From Actinoplanes palleronii (lineage in GTDB: Bacteria > Actinomycetota > Actinomycetes > Mycobacteriales > Micromonosporaceae): a stretch of 41,079 nt of DNA. Both the position numbers and the translations under genes were made by a program. Positions 30,009 through 38,153 of the stretch are shown here, piece by piece (position 1 is the first letter of the stretch; each line of letters starts with the position of its first letter). The notes beneath the pieces were generated by a model. That model was not told the origin of the DNA. It made no database searches and worked only from the letters and a program-made list of their open reading frames with translations. Location: the NCBI RefSeq assembly GCF_016862315.1, contig NZ_BOMS01000091.1:1-41079 (forward strand), read 5' to 3'.

Positions 30009-30901
30009 GGGATGTAGTCCTCGAGGCGGGCTGGGGTGAGGCCGTTCTTGTGGATGGCTTTCAGGACGGCCAGGTAGTCGTCGACGAAGCGCGGGCGGAA
30101 GTGCATCAGGATGATGTCGCCCGGGTAGATGACTTTCTCTTCGTTCTGGTAGAAGAGCTTGCCGTGGTCGGTGGTCTGGGTCCACGTGAAGACGGCTTTC
30201 ATGCCGCAGGCGTGTGCGGCGCGCAACGTGTTGTTGTTCCAGGAGCCGCCGGGCGGGCGGAACAGCGTCGGGCGGGTGCCGTAGTACGCGGCCAGTTTGT
30301 CGGCGCCGCCGCAGATCTCGCGTTTCTGGCCCTCCAGGGACAGCCGGGTCATCGTGGCGTGGGTGATCGTGTGGTTCTCGATGGTGGCGCCGGCGGTCTG
30401 CAGCGGGAGGAAGAAGCCCGGGTTGTCCTTGATCGCGTTGACCTCGAGGAACAGGGACTGCGGCACGTTGGCGGCCTGGAACAGCTGCAGCGCCAGCGGG
30501 TTCTTCTCCCAGCCGTCGTCGATCGTGATGAAGGCGATCTTCTCGGTGGTGGGGATGCGGCTGAAGAACGCGGCCTTGCCGTCCGTGGCCGGTGGCAGCG
30601 ACACCTTGACCGGGAGCGGCGCGGGTGGGAACTGCGGGACGCGCTTGCGGAGGTTCTCCGGGAGCGCGGCCAGGGCCGCCGTCACGGACTCCGGGGTGCC
30701 GGAGCCGGCGATGCCGAATCCCGGGACGCCGGACGCGCCGGGCGCTGATGCCGGGGCGGACGGGTCGGCGGCCGGGGCGGTGCTGGGCGGGGGCGGGGTC
30801 TCCGGGCCGCCGGCGGGGTGTGCGCCGGAGCTGCCGCATCCGGCGAGGACCGCCAGCAGGGTCCCTGCTGCGGCGGTGCGAAACAACCTGCTCGTTCTCA
30901 T
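30005..30901 (-). CDS. Polysaccharide deacetylase lipoprotein
   Basis: A 298-residue NodB-type deacetylase. The N-terminus is a lipoprotein signal (L-L-A-V-L-A-G-C, Cys22) followed by a long Pro/Ala/Ser spacer, so the enzyme is tethered outside the membrane. The catalytic domain begins near 100. Motif 1 is T-I-D-D-G-W (126-131, Asp128 base and Asp129 metal ligand); motif 2 is N-H-T-I-T-H (176-181, His177 and His181 metal ligands); motif 3 is R-P-P-G-G (215-219); the last motif is I-I-L-M-H (His267). Ile in place of Phe in motif 1 is a small variation. It would remove acetyl groups from a glycan such as peptidoglycan or chitin-like polymers. It starts at ATG 30901 after GGGGACGCAGGC. Its stop is the CTAG shared with the convergent lipoprotein gene. 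Confidence 0.93.
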   Translation of the reverse strand: MRTSRLFRTAAAGTLLAVLAGCGSSGAHPAGGPETPPPPSTAPAADPSAPASAPGASGVPGFGIAGSGTPESVTAALAALPENLRKRVPQFPPAPLPVKVSLPPATDGKAAFFSRIPTTEKIAFITIDDGWEKNPLALQLFQAANVPQSLFLEVNAIKDNPGFFLPLQTAGATIENHTITHATMTRLSLEGQKREICGGADKLAAYYGTRPTLFRPPGGSWNNNTLRAAHACGMKAVFTWTQTTDHGKLFYQNEEKVIYPGDIILMHFRPRFVDDYLAVLKAIHKNGLTPARLEDYIP

Positions 30902-31078
30902 GCCTGCGTCCCCGCGGTAGGTGGTTCGTCAGAGAGCTGACGCGGCCCACGGGTGAAATGTTCACTCGAAAGATGAATTGTGCTGTTCGTCATTCTGGTC
31001 AACCCGGGTGGGGGCCCGTGATCGGGTCCCGATGGTACGCACCGGGTGCACGTCCGGAGGCGGTCCTAGGGTGAGCGC

Positions 31079-31735
31079 ATGGCACTTCTGCACAAGACGG
31101 AGATCAAACCGACGAAACTCGAGCTGCTGGGTGAGTGGCTGCCCGGCCGGAGCTGGGCCGCGGGAGCTGCCGGGGCTGAAGGGGCTGCCGGGCTCGCGGT
31201 GAGCCGGGTGGCCGCGGGGCGGTTCGACGACCCGGCCGGGGTGGTCGGGCTCGAGGTGATGCTGGTCCGGGTGGGTGACGGGCCGGTGCTGCACGTCCCG
31301 CTGACCTACCGGGGCGCGCCGCTGGCCGGCGCGGAGGAGTTCCTGGTCGGCACAACCGAGCACGGGGTGCTCGGGACGCGCTGGGTCTACGACGCGGCCG
31401 GTGACCCGGTCTTCGTGTCCGTGCTGACCGACGTGATCCGGACCGGCGGCACACAGGCGGCCGAGGAGCTGCACGACGGCGATCAGGTGATCGTCCGCGA
31501 GCCGAACCTGCTGCTGCGGGGCAGCGGATCCGAGGCGCCAGGGACCGTGGGTGACCTCACGGTCGCTGACCTCGAGGTCACTGACGGACAAACCACCCTC
31601 ATCGGTACGTCCATGGGAGTCCTGCGACTGTTCCGCACGCCCACGCAGTCGCCGGCCGCACCCGACGGCGCGCTGCTCACCGCCCATTGGTCCGGTGTGG
31701 ACACCCCGATCGCCCTCGCGAGCCTCGCCACCTGA
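31079..31735 (+). CDS. Maltokinase N-terminal-cap-like protein (CG0192-type)
   Basis: A 218-residue protein. The N-terminus M-A-L-L-H-K-T-E-I-K-P-T-K-L-E-L-L-G-E-W-L-P and the run F-D-D-P-A-G-V-V-G-L-E-V-M-L-V, H-V-P-L-T-Y-R-G-A-P-L-A-G-A-E-E-F-L-V-G-T, T-E-H-G-V-L-G-T-R-W-V-Y-D-A-A-G-D-P-V-F match the cap domain that precedes the kinase in actinomycete maltokinases (Mak/Pep2) and also occurs alone as CG0192-type proteins. There is no kinase domain here, and no treS, glgE or glgB gene nearby. It may be a free-standing sugar- or ligand-binding unit. ATG at 31079 follows AGGGTG. A hairpin repeat lies 5 bases past the stop. Function is unknown. Confidence 0.82.
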   Translation: MALLHKTEIKPTKLELLGEWLPGRSWAAGAAGAEGAAGLAVSRVAAGRFDDPAGVVGLEVMLVRVGDGPVLHVPLTYRGAPLAGAEEFLVGTTEHGVLGTRWVYDAAGDPVFVSVLTDVIRTGGTQAAEELHDGDQVIVREPNLLLRGSGSEAPGTVGDLTVADLEVTDGQTTLIGTSMGVLRLFRTPTQSPAAPDGALLTAHWSGVDTPIALASLAT

Positions 31736-31740
31736 AATCC

Positions 31741-31794
31741 GGCTGGTTGTCAGGGGTGTCTCCGGAGGGTTGAGGCACCCCGGGGAGCCGGCCG
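31741..31794. repeat. 3'-end hairpin repeat, copy 4
   Basis: Begins GGCTGGTTGTCAGGGGTG (identical to the copy at 7288 over these 18 bases) and ends GGGAGCCGGCC; the arms pair imperfectly (GGCTGG... / ...GCCGGCC and GGGGTG / CACCCC). It lies between the convergent maltokinase-cap and MarR genes and is a likely bidirectional terminator. Confidence 0.7.
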
Positions 31795-31798
31795 GGGG

Positions 31799-32245
31799 TC
31801 AGTTGCCGGTGGCCGGGGTCAGGTGGCGGTGGAGGGTCTCGAGGGCGGTCAGGACGGCGGCCAGGGACTCCGGGGTGGGCGTGGCCAGCGCGGCGGTGAC
31901 GGCGGGGGAGATGTCCGCGGTGGCGACCTCGCGGCGGCGGGCGGACATCGACGGGTTGCGGCGGAGTAACTGGCGGCGGCGGTCGGACGGGTCCGGCTCG
32001 GTCAGCACCGATCCGGCCTCGCGCAGGCGGGCGACGGCGCCGGAGACCGCGCTCTGCGGCAGGCCGGTGCGGCGGGCGACCTCGGTGACCGTGGTGCCGT
32101 CGTGGGCGTAGACGTCGGTCATCACGACGACCACGGCACGCTCACCACCGGTGCGGCCGCCGGGCGGCTCGGGGAGAGCCTGCTCGCCGAGCCGCAGGAG
32201 GGTCCGGCCGAGCAGGATCAGTTCTACGGGAGTCACCTGCCACAC
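31799..32245 (-). CDS. MarR-family regulator
   Basis: A 148-residue winged-helix protein. The MarR core is visible: V-V-V-V-M-T-D-V-Y-A-H-D-G-T-T-V-T-E-V-A-R-R-T-G-L-P-Q-S-A-V-S-G-A-V-A-R-L-R-E-A-G-S-V-L (DNA-binding helices) and the wing E-P-D-P-S-D-R-R-R-Q-L-L, with dimerisation helices at both ends. MarR proteins typically repress neighbouring genes until a small aromatic or oxidant ligand binds. It is divergent from an alpha/beta hydrolase across 48 bases holding a nested palindrome. Start is GTG at 32245 or GTG at 32236; neither has a strong binding site, and the first would give a nearly leaderless message if the promoter overlaps the palindrome. Confidence 0.86.
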   Translation of the reverse strand: MWQVTPVELILLGRTLLRLGEQALPEPPGGRTGGERAVVVVMTDVYAHDGTTVTEVARRTGLPQSAVSGAVARLREAGSVLTEPDPSDRRRQLLRRNPSMSARRREVATADISPAVTAALATPTPESLAAVLTALETLHRHLTPATGN

Positions 32246-32249
32246 AATA

Positions 32250-32277
32250 CATCACTCTTGATGCATCATAAGTGATG
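32250..32277. promoter_or_regulatory. Nested palindrome, probable MarR operator
   Basis: TGATGCATCA (32259-32268) is a perfect 10-bp palindrome, flanked by a second inverted repeat CATCACT (32250-32256) / AGTGATG (32271-32277). It fills most of the 48-base divergent promoter of the MarR and hydrolase genes, so one MarR dimer could control both directions. Confidence 0.7.
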
Positions 32278-32293
32278 CTTTATCGTCGAGGGC

Positions 32294-33157
32294 ATGAACG
32301 CCTTCGTGAACGTGCCCGGTGCCCGGATCCACTACCAGGTCGCCGGGGCCGGGCCGGTGCTGGTGGTGGGGCAGAGCGGGGACGGGGACGCCGACCGCAG
32401 TGCCGATCTTGTCGACGCGCTGGCCGATCGGTTCACCGTGGTCACCTGGGATCGGCGGGGGCTGTCGCGCAGCGTGCGTGACGAGGTGGCCGCGCCGGTC
32501 GGCATGGGCGAGCACGCCGCGGACCTGGTCGCCGTGCTGGGTCAGGTGACCGATGAGCCGGTGGCCATGCTCGGGCTCAGCCTGGGCGCGGTGATCGGCA
32601 TGCACGTGCTGGTGTCGTACCCGGGAATCGTCGCGGACCTGGTGGCGCACGAACCGATCGCCCTGCGCTTCCTGGACCCGGATGCCGAAGGCCGGGCCCG
32701 CCGTGACCTGACCGCGGTCCTGGACACGCACCGTCGAGTCGGGTGGCGGGCCGCGGCGGCGGCGGTCGCGGCCGTGCTCGGGATCGACCCGCGGGATCAG
32801 GAGACCGAGCCGGGGGTGCGGGAGTTCCCGTTCGACGAGCGGCGGGCGGCCGATTTTGAATACTTCCTGAGCCACGATCTCGACGCCGCGCTCCAGGACG
32901 ACCTGCGGCTGGCTGATCTGCCCGCCAGGGCGCGGATCGTTCCGGCGGTGGGGGAGACGAGTCCGGTGGACGGGTTCGACCGTCAGGCCGGGCTGGCGCT
33001 GGCCCGGCATCTCGGCGTGCCGGCGGTGCGGTTCCCCGGTGGGCACAACGGGAACATGACGCACCCGCGGGCCTTCGCCGCGCGGCTCACCGAGGTGCTC
33101 GCGGCCGCGGTGAGTCCACAATGGTCACGGGAGGGTCACGAACCTTATCGATCGTAG
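32294..33157 (+). CDS. Alpha/beta hydrolase
   Basis: A 287-residue alpha/beta-fold hydrolase. The nucleophile elbow is G-L-S-L-G (94-98, Ser96). The strand V-V-T-W-D-R-R-G-L-S near 49-58 is the usual region preceding the cap. The catalytic His is probably in P-G-G-H-N-G-N-M-T-H-P near 255. The oxyanion region V-V-G-Q-S-G-D-G-D-A replaces the common H-G-x-P motif, so the oxyanion hole may be formed differently from most family members. Substrate is unknown; small esters, amides or haloalkanes are typical. The ATG at 32294 has no obvious Shine-Dalgarno (ATCGTCGAGGGC precedes it). It is divergent from the MarR gene and probably MarR-controlled through the palindrome between them. Confidence 0.87.
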   Translation: MNAFVNVPGARIHYQVAGAGPVLVVGQSGDGDADRSADLVDALADRFTVVTWDRRGLSRSVRDEVAAPVGMGEHAADLVAVLGQVTDEPVAMLGLSLGAVIGMHVLVSYPGIVADLVAHEPIALRFLDPDAEGRARRDLTAVLDTHRRVGWRAAAAAVAAVLGIDPRDQETEPGVREFPFDERRAADFEYFLSHDLDAALQDDLRLADLPARARIVPAVGETSPVDGFDRQAGLALARHLGVPAVRFPGGHNGNMTHPRAFAARLTEVLAAAVSPQWSREGHEPYRS

Positions 33158-33242
33158 TGACTTCCATGCCGATCGATCGGAGACTCCGGGAGAAGCGCCT
33201 GGACACCCCTTTCGGGCGCGCTCTCCTCCGGAGGACCCGCAC

Positions 33243-36200
33243 GTGAGACAACCATCCCGCTGGGGCCGGCGAACGTTCACCTCCGTCCTGGCGCTCGGCC
33301 TGACCGCCGGCGTGACGACGATGACCGGTGCACTGCCGGCCGCGGCCGCGCCGGCGCCGGTCACCAACGACACCGCGCCCGCCACCGAGGACGTCGCGCC
33401 CAAGGACTCACCGGTGGCGGCGCTCGGCGCGCACGACGCCGGCCTGCTCGCCGAGGCACAGGCCGCACGACGGCCGAACGTCACCCTGATCATCGCCACC
33501 GACCAGGGCCGGACCGCCGACGTGGCGGCCCGGGTGGAAGCCCTGGGCGGCAGCGTCGCCCGGCGGTTCGACCAGGTCGGCTACCTGCTCGCCTCGGTGC
33601 CGACCGGCAAGGCGCTCAGCGCCGCGAAGCTGCCCGGTGTCGCGGCCGTCGACCTGGACGAGACCGTCCAGGTGCCGAAGCCGGACCTGACCGCCGACAC
33701 GAGCGCCGCCAAGCAGGCCGCCGTGCCGGCCGGGCCGGGCGCGAACACCCCGGCCGACAACCCGTACCTGCCGGTCGGTGAGACCGGGTCGGTGGACTTC
33801 AAGAAGAAGAACCCGGCGTACGACGGGCGGGGCGTGACGATCGGCGTGATGGACACCGGTGTCGACCTGGCCCACCCGGCGCTGCAGAAGACCACCACCG
33901 GGCAGCGGAAGATCGTCGACTGGGTCACCGCGACCGACCCGCTCGTCGAGGGCGACGCCACCTGGCGGCGGATGGTCACCGCGGTGACCGGCCCGACGTT
34001 CACGTACGCCGGCGCGACCTGGACCGCACCGGCCGGGAGCTGGAAGGTCAGCCGGTTCTCGGAGAGCATCACCGCCAACTCGGAGCCGGCCGGCGACGTC
34101 AACCGCGACGGCGACACCACCGACACCTGGGGCATCCTCTACGACCCGGTCAGCCACGACATCCGGGTCGACGTGAACCAGAACCTGGACTTCACCGACG
34201 ACGCCGTGATGCGGCCGTACAAGGAGAAGTTCGACGTCGGGTACTTCGGCACCGACAACCCGGCCACCGCGATCGCCGAGCGGATGCCGTTCGTGGTCGA
34301 GTACCGCGAGGACGTCAGCCTGGAGCCGGTCGGGCTGCCCGGCACCGACGACTTCGTCAACATCGGCATCCCGGAGGGCCTGCACGCCACCCACGTGGCC
34401 GGCATCGCGGCCGGCAACGACCTGTTCGGCAACCGGGTCCTGGACGGCCAGGCGCCGGGCGCCACGATCGTCTCGGCCCGGGCCTGCTCGTGGGGCGGCG
34501 GCTGCACGGCGGCCGCGCTGACCACCGGCATGATCGACCTGGTGGTCAACCGGCACGTGGACGTGGTGAACCTGTCGATCGGTGGCCTCCCGGCGCTGAA
34601 CGACGGCTCCAGCGCCCAGTCCCAGCTCTACCAGGACCTGATCACCAAGTACGGCGTCCAGCTGTTCATCTCGGCCGGCAACTCCGGCTCGGGCGTGAAC
34701 ACCATCGGCGACCCGTCGGTGGCCACCGACGCGGTGAGCGTCGCGGCCAGCGTGTCCAAACAGACCTGGCTGGCCAACTACGGCTCGGTGGTCCGCAAGC
34801 GCGAGCAGCTGTTCCCGTTCTCGTCGCGCGGCCCGCGCGAGGACGGCGGCTTCAAGCCGAACATCTCGGCACCGGGCTCGGCCATCTCGGCCACCCCGAC
34901 CTGGGAGGTGGTGGCCGGTCTGGACACCGTCGGGTACACCCTGCCGGTCGGCTACGCGATGGAGAACGGCACGTCGATGGCGGCGCCGCAGGCCACCGGT
35001 GGCGCCGCGCTGCTGCTCTCGGCGGCCAAGCAGAACCGGCTCACGGTCACCCCGGCCCAGCTGCGCCGGGCGATCTACTCGACCGCCGGCCCGATCGCCG
35101 GCGAGCAGGTCTACGAGCAGGGCTACGGCCAGTTCGACGTGCCGGCCTCGTGGAAGCTGCTGGCCAAGAAGCTCGAGACGCGCACCTACACCTCGACGGC
35201 CGCGGTCTGCACCCCGCTGGCGCAGTACCTGACCCCGCCCGGGGTCGGCACCGGCATCTACAACCGGTGCGCGGCCTCGGCCGGTGGTTTCACCGCGGGA
35301 CAGACCGAGTACGTCACGATCGCGCTGAAGCGCACCAGCGGCCCGAACCGCACCATCGAGCACAGGCTCTCCTGGCAGGGTGACCGGCGGGGCTTCTCGT
35401 CGGCCCGCTCGGTCGGGCTGCCGCTGAACAAGGCCGTCACGGTCAGGGTCAAGGTCACCGCCGCGCGCGGCGTGACCAGCGCGATCCTCAAGGTGGACGA
35501 CCCGAGGACCCCGGCGGTCGACTTCGAGGTGCTCAACACCGTGGTCACCGGCGTCGTGGCGAAGCAGCCGTCGTACGCGTCGACGTTCACCGGCGAGGTC
35601 GACCGCAACTCGACCACCTCGTTCTTCGTCACCGTGCCGGAGGGCGCCACCTCGTTGCAGGTCGACCTGGGTGGCATCGCGGCCGGTTCGCAGACCCGGT
35701 GGATCGGGATCAACCCGTACGGTGTGCCGGTCGAGCCGACCTCCAGCCCGTACTGCTACACCAACTACTCCGACCCGGCCACGTGCAAGCCGGAGGAGCG
35801 CTCGTACGACAACCCGCTCCCGGGTGTCTGGGAGCTCGAGGTCGAGTCCCGGCGCACGTCGCCGGTGCTCAGCAACCCGTTCGCGCTGACCGCCAAGGTC
35901 CAGGGCGTGACGGTGGCCCCGGCCACGGTCACCCTGCCCACCGTGCAGGTCGGTACGGCCACCCCGGCGTCGTGGACGGTCACCAACCGGTTCGGCCCGC
36001 TGACCATCACCCCGCAGGGCGGGTCGCTGGGCAGCTCGTCGAGTCAGCGGCCGACCATCGCGCAGGGTGCGGTGCAGGACTTCACCGTCACCGTGCCGGA
36101 GGGCGCGGCCCGGCTGGACGTCGCGATCGGCAACCCGGCCGACCCGGCAGCCGACCTCGACCTGACCGTTTATGACCAGAACGGTGTCCAGGTGGCGGTG

Positions 36201-36530
36201 CAGGCCGACGGCGACTCGGAGGAGGCGGTCTCGATCGCCTCGCCGGCCGCCGGCACGTACACCGTGGAGATCGCCGGGTACTCGGTGCCCAGCGGCTCGA
36301 CCGCGTACGACTACCGGGACGCGTACTACAGCACGGCGCTCGGCACGGTCGCCGTGCCGAGCACCCCGATCGTGCTGGGGGTCGGCGCGAGCGCCACGGT
36401 CACCGGCGCGGTCACCGTGGCCGCGGTCCCGCCGGCCGGCCGGCACCTCTCCGGTGAGGTGCAGTTCGTGACGGACGAGGGCGCGGTCGTCGGCCGCGGC
36501 ACCGTCGCGATCGGCGCCGTCACCGGGTAA
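33243..36530 (+). CDS. Secreted S8 subtilase, tripeptidyl-peptidase-II-like
   Basis: A 1095-residue exported serine protease. Signal peptide: residues 1-36 end in an A-A-A-A-P cleavage region. An inhibitor-I9-like propeptide follows (N-V-T-L-I-I-A-T-D...). The catalytic set is Asp204 (V-M-D-T-G-V-D), His381 in L-H-A-T-H-V-A-G, Asn480 (S-A-G-N-S-G) and Ser578 (N-G-T-S-M-A-A-P). About 176 residues separate Asp and His, the insertion seen in TPP-II-like subtilases, and that insertion is Asp-rich (D-V-N-R-D-G-D, D-V-N-Q-N-L-D-F-T-D-D), possibly calcium-binding. The usual H-G-T-H reads H-A-T-H. The C-terminal 450 residues are beta-sandwich-like and include a PPC-type domain (D-L-D-L-T-V-Y-D, A-G-T-Y-T-V-E-I-A-G). 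GTG start follows GGAGGACCC. It stands alone. Confidence 0.93.
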   Translation: MRQPSRWGRRTFTSVLALGLTAGVTTMTGALPAAAAPAPVTNDTAPATEDVAPKDSPVAALGAHDAGLLAEAQAARRPNVTLIIATDQGRTADVAARVEALGGSVARRFDQVGYLLASVPTGKALSAAKLPGVAAVDLDETVQVPKPDLTADTSAAKQAAVPAGPGANTPADNPYLPVGETGSVDFKKKNPAYDGRGVTIGVMDTGVDLAHPALQKTTTGQRKIVDWVTATDPLVEGDATWRRMVTAVTGPTFTYAGATWTAPAGSWKVSRFSESITANSEPAGDVNRDGDTTDTWGILYDPVSHDIRVDVNQNLDFTDDAVMRPYKEKFDVGYFGTDNPATAIAERMPFVVEYREDVSLEPVGLPGTDDFVNIGIPEGLHATHVAGIAAGNDLFGNRVLDGQAPGATIVSARACSWGGGCTAAALTTGMIDLVVNRHVDVVNLSIGGLPALNDGSSAQSQLYQDLITKYGVQLFISAGNSGSGVNTIGDPSVATDAVSVAASVSKQTWLANYGSVVRKREQLFPFSSRGPREDGGFKPNISAPGSAISATPTWEVVAGLDTVGYTLPVGYAMENGTSMAAPQATGGAALLLSAAKQNRLTVTPAQLRRAIYSTAGPIAGEQVYEQGYGQFDVPASWKLLAKKLETRTYTSTAAVCTPLAQYLTPPGVGTGIYNRCAASAGGFTAGQTEYVTIALKRTSGPNRTIEHRLSWQGDRRGFSSARSVGLPLNKAVTVRVKVTAARGVTSAILKVDDPRTPAVDFEVLNTVVTGVVAKQPSYASTFTGEVDRNSTTSFFVTVPEGATSLQVDLGGIAAGSQTRWIGINPYGVPVEPTSSPYCYTNYSDPATCKPEERSYDNPLPGVWELEVESRRTSPVLSNPFALTAKVQGVTVAPATVTLPTVQVGTATPASWTVTNRFGPLTITPQGGSLGSSSSQRPTIAQGAVQDFTVTVPEGAARLDVAIGNPADPAADLDLTVYDQNGVQVAVQADGDSEEAVSIASPAAGTYTVEIAGYSVPSGSTAYDYRDAYYSTALGTVAVPSTPIVLGVGASATVTGAVTVAAVPPAGRHLSGEVQFVTDEGAVVGRGTVAIGAVTG

Positions 36531-36569
36531 CCGGCGACGCGAGGCGATGAGGGGGTGGGCCCGCCGGGC

Positions 36570-37922
36570 TCATCCCCTCAGCTTGTCCTCGGCCTTGCGC
36601 GCGGCGACCAGCACCGGGTCCCAGACCGGGGCGTACGGCGGCGCGTAGCCCAGGTCGAGCCCGGTCATCTCGCCGACCGTCATCCGGTTCCACACCGCCA
36701 CCGCGAACGCGTCGATCCGCTTGGCGGCCTCGGCCTTCCCGACGATCTGCGCGCCGAGCAGCACGCCGGTGCCCCGCTCGGCGAGCACCTTGACGGTCAT
36801 CGGGGTGGCGCCGGGGTAGTAGCCGGCCCGGTTGGTGGACTCCACGGTGGCCGTGACGTACTGGAAGCCGGCCTGGTCGGCCTCGCGGGAGCCGAGACCG
36901 GTGCGGGCCACCTCCAGGTCGCAGACCTTGGTGACCGCGGTGCCGATGATCCCGGGGAAGGTGGCGTACCCGCCGCCCAGGTTGATCCCGGCGACCCGGC
37001 CCTGCTTGTTGGCGTGCGTGCCGAGCGGGACGTGCACCTGCCGGCCGCTGACCCGGTGGTGTGTCTCGGTGCAGTCGCCGGCCGCCCAGACCCCGCCGGC
37101 CACCCGCTGGCGCAGGTCGGTGCGCAGGCCACCGGTGGCGCCGAGCGGGAGTCCGGCGGCGGCGGCCAGGGCGGTGTTCGGCCGTACGCCCAAGCCGATG
37201 ACCACGACGCCGGCCGGCAGCGTCCCGGCGTCGGTGACCACCGCGGCGATCTTGCCGTTCGCGGTCTCCAGGCCCTCGACCGTGACGCCGGTGCGCAGGT
37301 CGATGCCGAGGCCGCGGACCGCGTCGGCGACCAGCGCGCCCATGTCCTCGTCGACGGTGCCCATCGGCTGGGCGGACCTCTCCACGAGCGTGACCCGGAG
37401 TCCGCGATTGATCATCGCTTCGGCCATCTCGACGCCGATGTAGCCGGCCCCGATCACCACGGCCGACTCGGGTTTCTCGGTGTCCAGCCACGCGCGCAGT
37501 GCGCTGCCGTCCTCCAGGGTCTGCACGCCGAACACGCCGCCGGCGTCGGTCTCGGCCCACGGCGGGCGCACCGGGGAGGCGCCGGTCGCGTAGACGAGCT
37601 CGTCGAAGCCCTCGCGCCGGTCCCGGCCGGCGTCCAGGTCGCGCACGGTGACCGTGCGGGCGTCCAGGTTGATGCCGGTCACCTCGTGCCGGGTGTGCAC
37701 GGCGATCGCGTTCTTGCGGAACTCCTCGGGGGTCCGGGCGATCAGCGCGTCCGGCCCGTCCACCTGGCCGCCGATCCAGTAGGGGATCCCGCAGGCCGAG
37801 TAGGACACGAACCGCCCCATCTCGAAGGCCAGGATCTCCAGGTCGTCGGGGCCGCGTCTACGCCGGGCCTGTGAGGCCGCGGACATCCCGGCCGCGTCGC
37901 CGCCGATCACGATCAGTCGCAT
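36570..37922 (-). CDS. CoA-disulfide-reductase-like FAD/NAD(P) oxidoreductase
   Basis: A 450-residue flavoprotein disulfide reductase of the CoADR/NADH-oxidase/persulfide-reductase group. The FAD motif is V-I-G-G-D-A-A-G-M (5-13). The redox-active single Cys is Cys44 in Y-S-A-C-G-I-P-Y-W-I-G-G. The NAD(P)H motif is V-I-G-A-G-Y-I-G-V-E-M-A near 160, and V-W-A-A-G-D-C binds the second half of FAD. The dimerisation domain ends in D-L-G-Y-A-P-P-Y-A-P-V-W-D-P, the Tyr-containing segment that reaches the partner's active site in CoA-disulfide reductases. Actinomycetes use mycothiol rather than CoA as the main thiol, so a persulfide or other substrate is possible. No rhodanese domain is fused. ATG at 37922; the gene is alone and convergent with the protease gene. 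Confidence 0.9.
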   Translation of the reverse strand: MRLIVIGGDAAGMSAASQARRRRGPDDLEILAFEMGRFVSYSACGIPYWIGGQVDGPDALIARTPEEFRKNAIAVHTRHEVTGINLDARTVTVRDLDAGRDRREGFDELVYATGASPVRPPWAETDAGGVFGVQTLEDGSALRAWLDTEKPESAVVIGAGYIGVEMAEAMINRGLRVTLVERSAQPMGTVDEDMGALVADAVRGLGIDLRTGVTVEGLETANGKIAAVVTDAGTLPAGVVVIGLGVRPNTALAAAAGLPLGATGGLRTDLRQRVAGGVWAAGDCTETHHRVSGRQVHVPLGTHANKQGRVAGINLGGGYATFPGIIGTAVTKVCDLEVARTGLGSREADQAGFQYVTATVESTNRAGYYPGATPMTVKVLAERGTGVLLGAQIVGKAEAAKRIDAFAVAVWNRMTVGEMTGLDLGYAPPYAPVWDPVLVAARKAEDKLRG

Positions 37923-38050
37923 CCGCCCATTGTGCCCGGATAAGCGGCTCTGTTACCGGCGGATTTCCGGAAGGTGTTGCCTGTCGCATCGGCCGGGCTC
38001 TATGGTGACGACACCGAACCCCGTCGATAGTCCGTTCTCTAGGACGGATC

Positions 38051-38066
38051 GTCGAAGCGCTTCGAC
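38051..38066. promoter_or_regulatory. 16-bp palindrome, likely LacI-family operator
   Basis: GTCGAAGCGCTTCGAC is a perfect 16-bp palindrome with the AGCGCT centre common to LacI-family operators such as CebR-like sites. It lies 88 bases upstream of the GH3 start, and the following 60 bases hold further GAAA/TTTC-rich half-sites. No LacI-family gene is in the window, so the regulator would act in trans. Confidence 0.55.
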
Positions 38067-38153
38067 TGATTTCTCGAAAAGTGTTTCCGCTGGTCAGGGT
38101 GCTCCCTGACGGGCAATTCACCGTGCCTGGAAACGATTCTTTTGGAGTCCGCT

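Noticed and set aside
33408..36446. A 1012-codon open frame antisense to the subtilase gene
   Set aside because: Composition (Arg/Gly/Asp/Val-rich, no motif) is that of a GC-rich shadow; the plus strand encodes a complete S8 protease.
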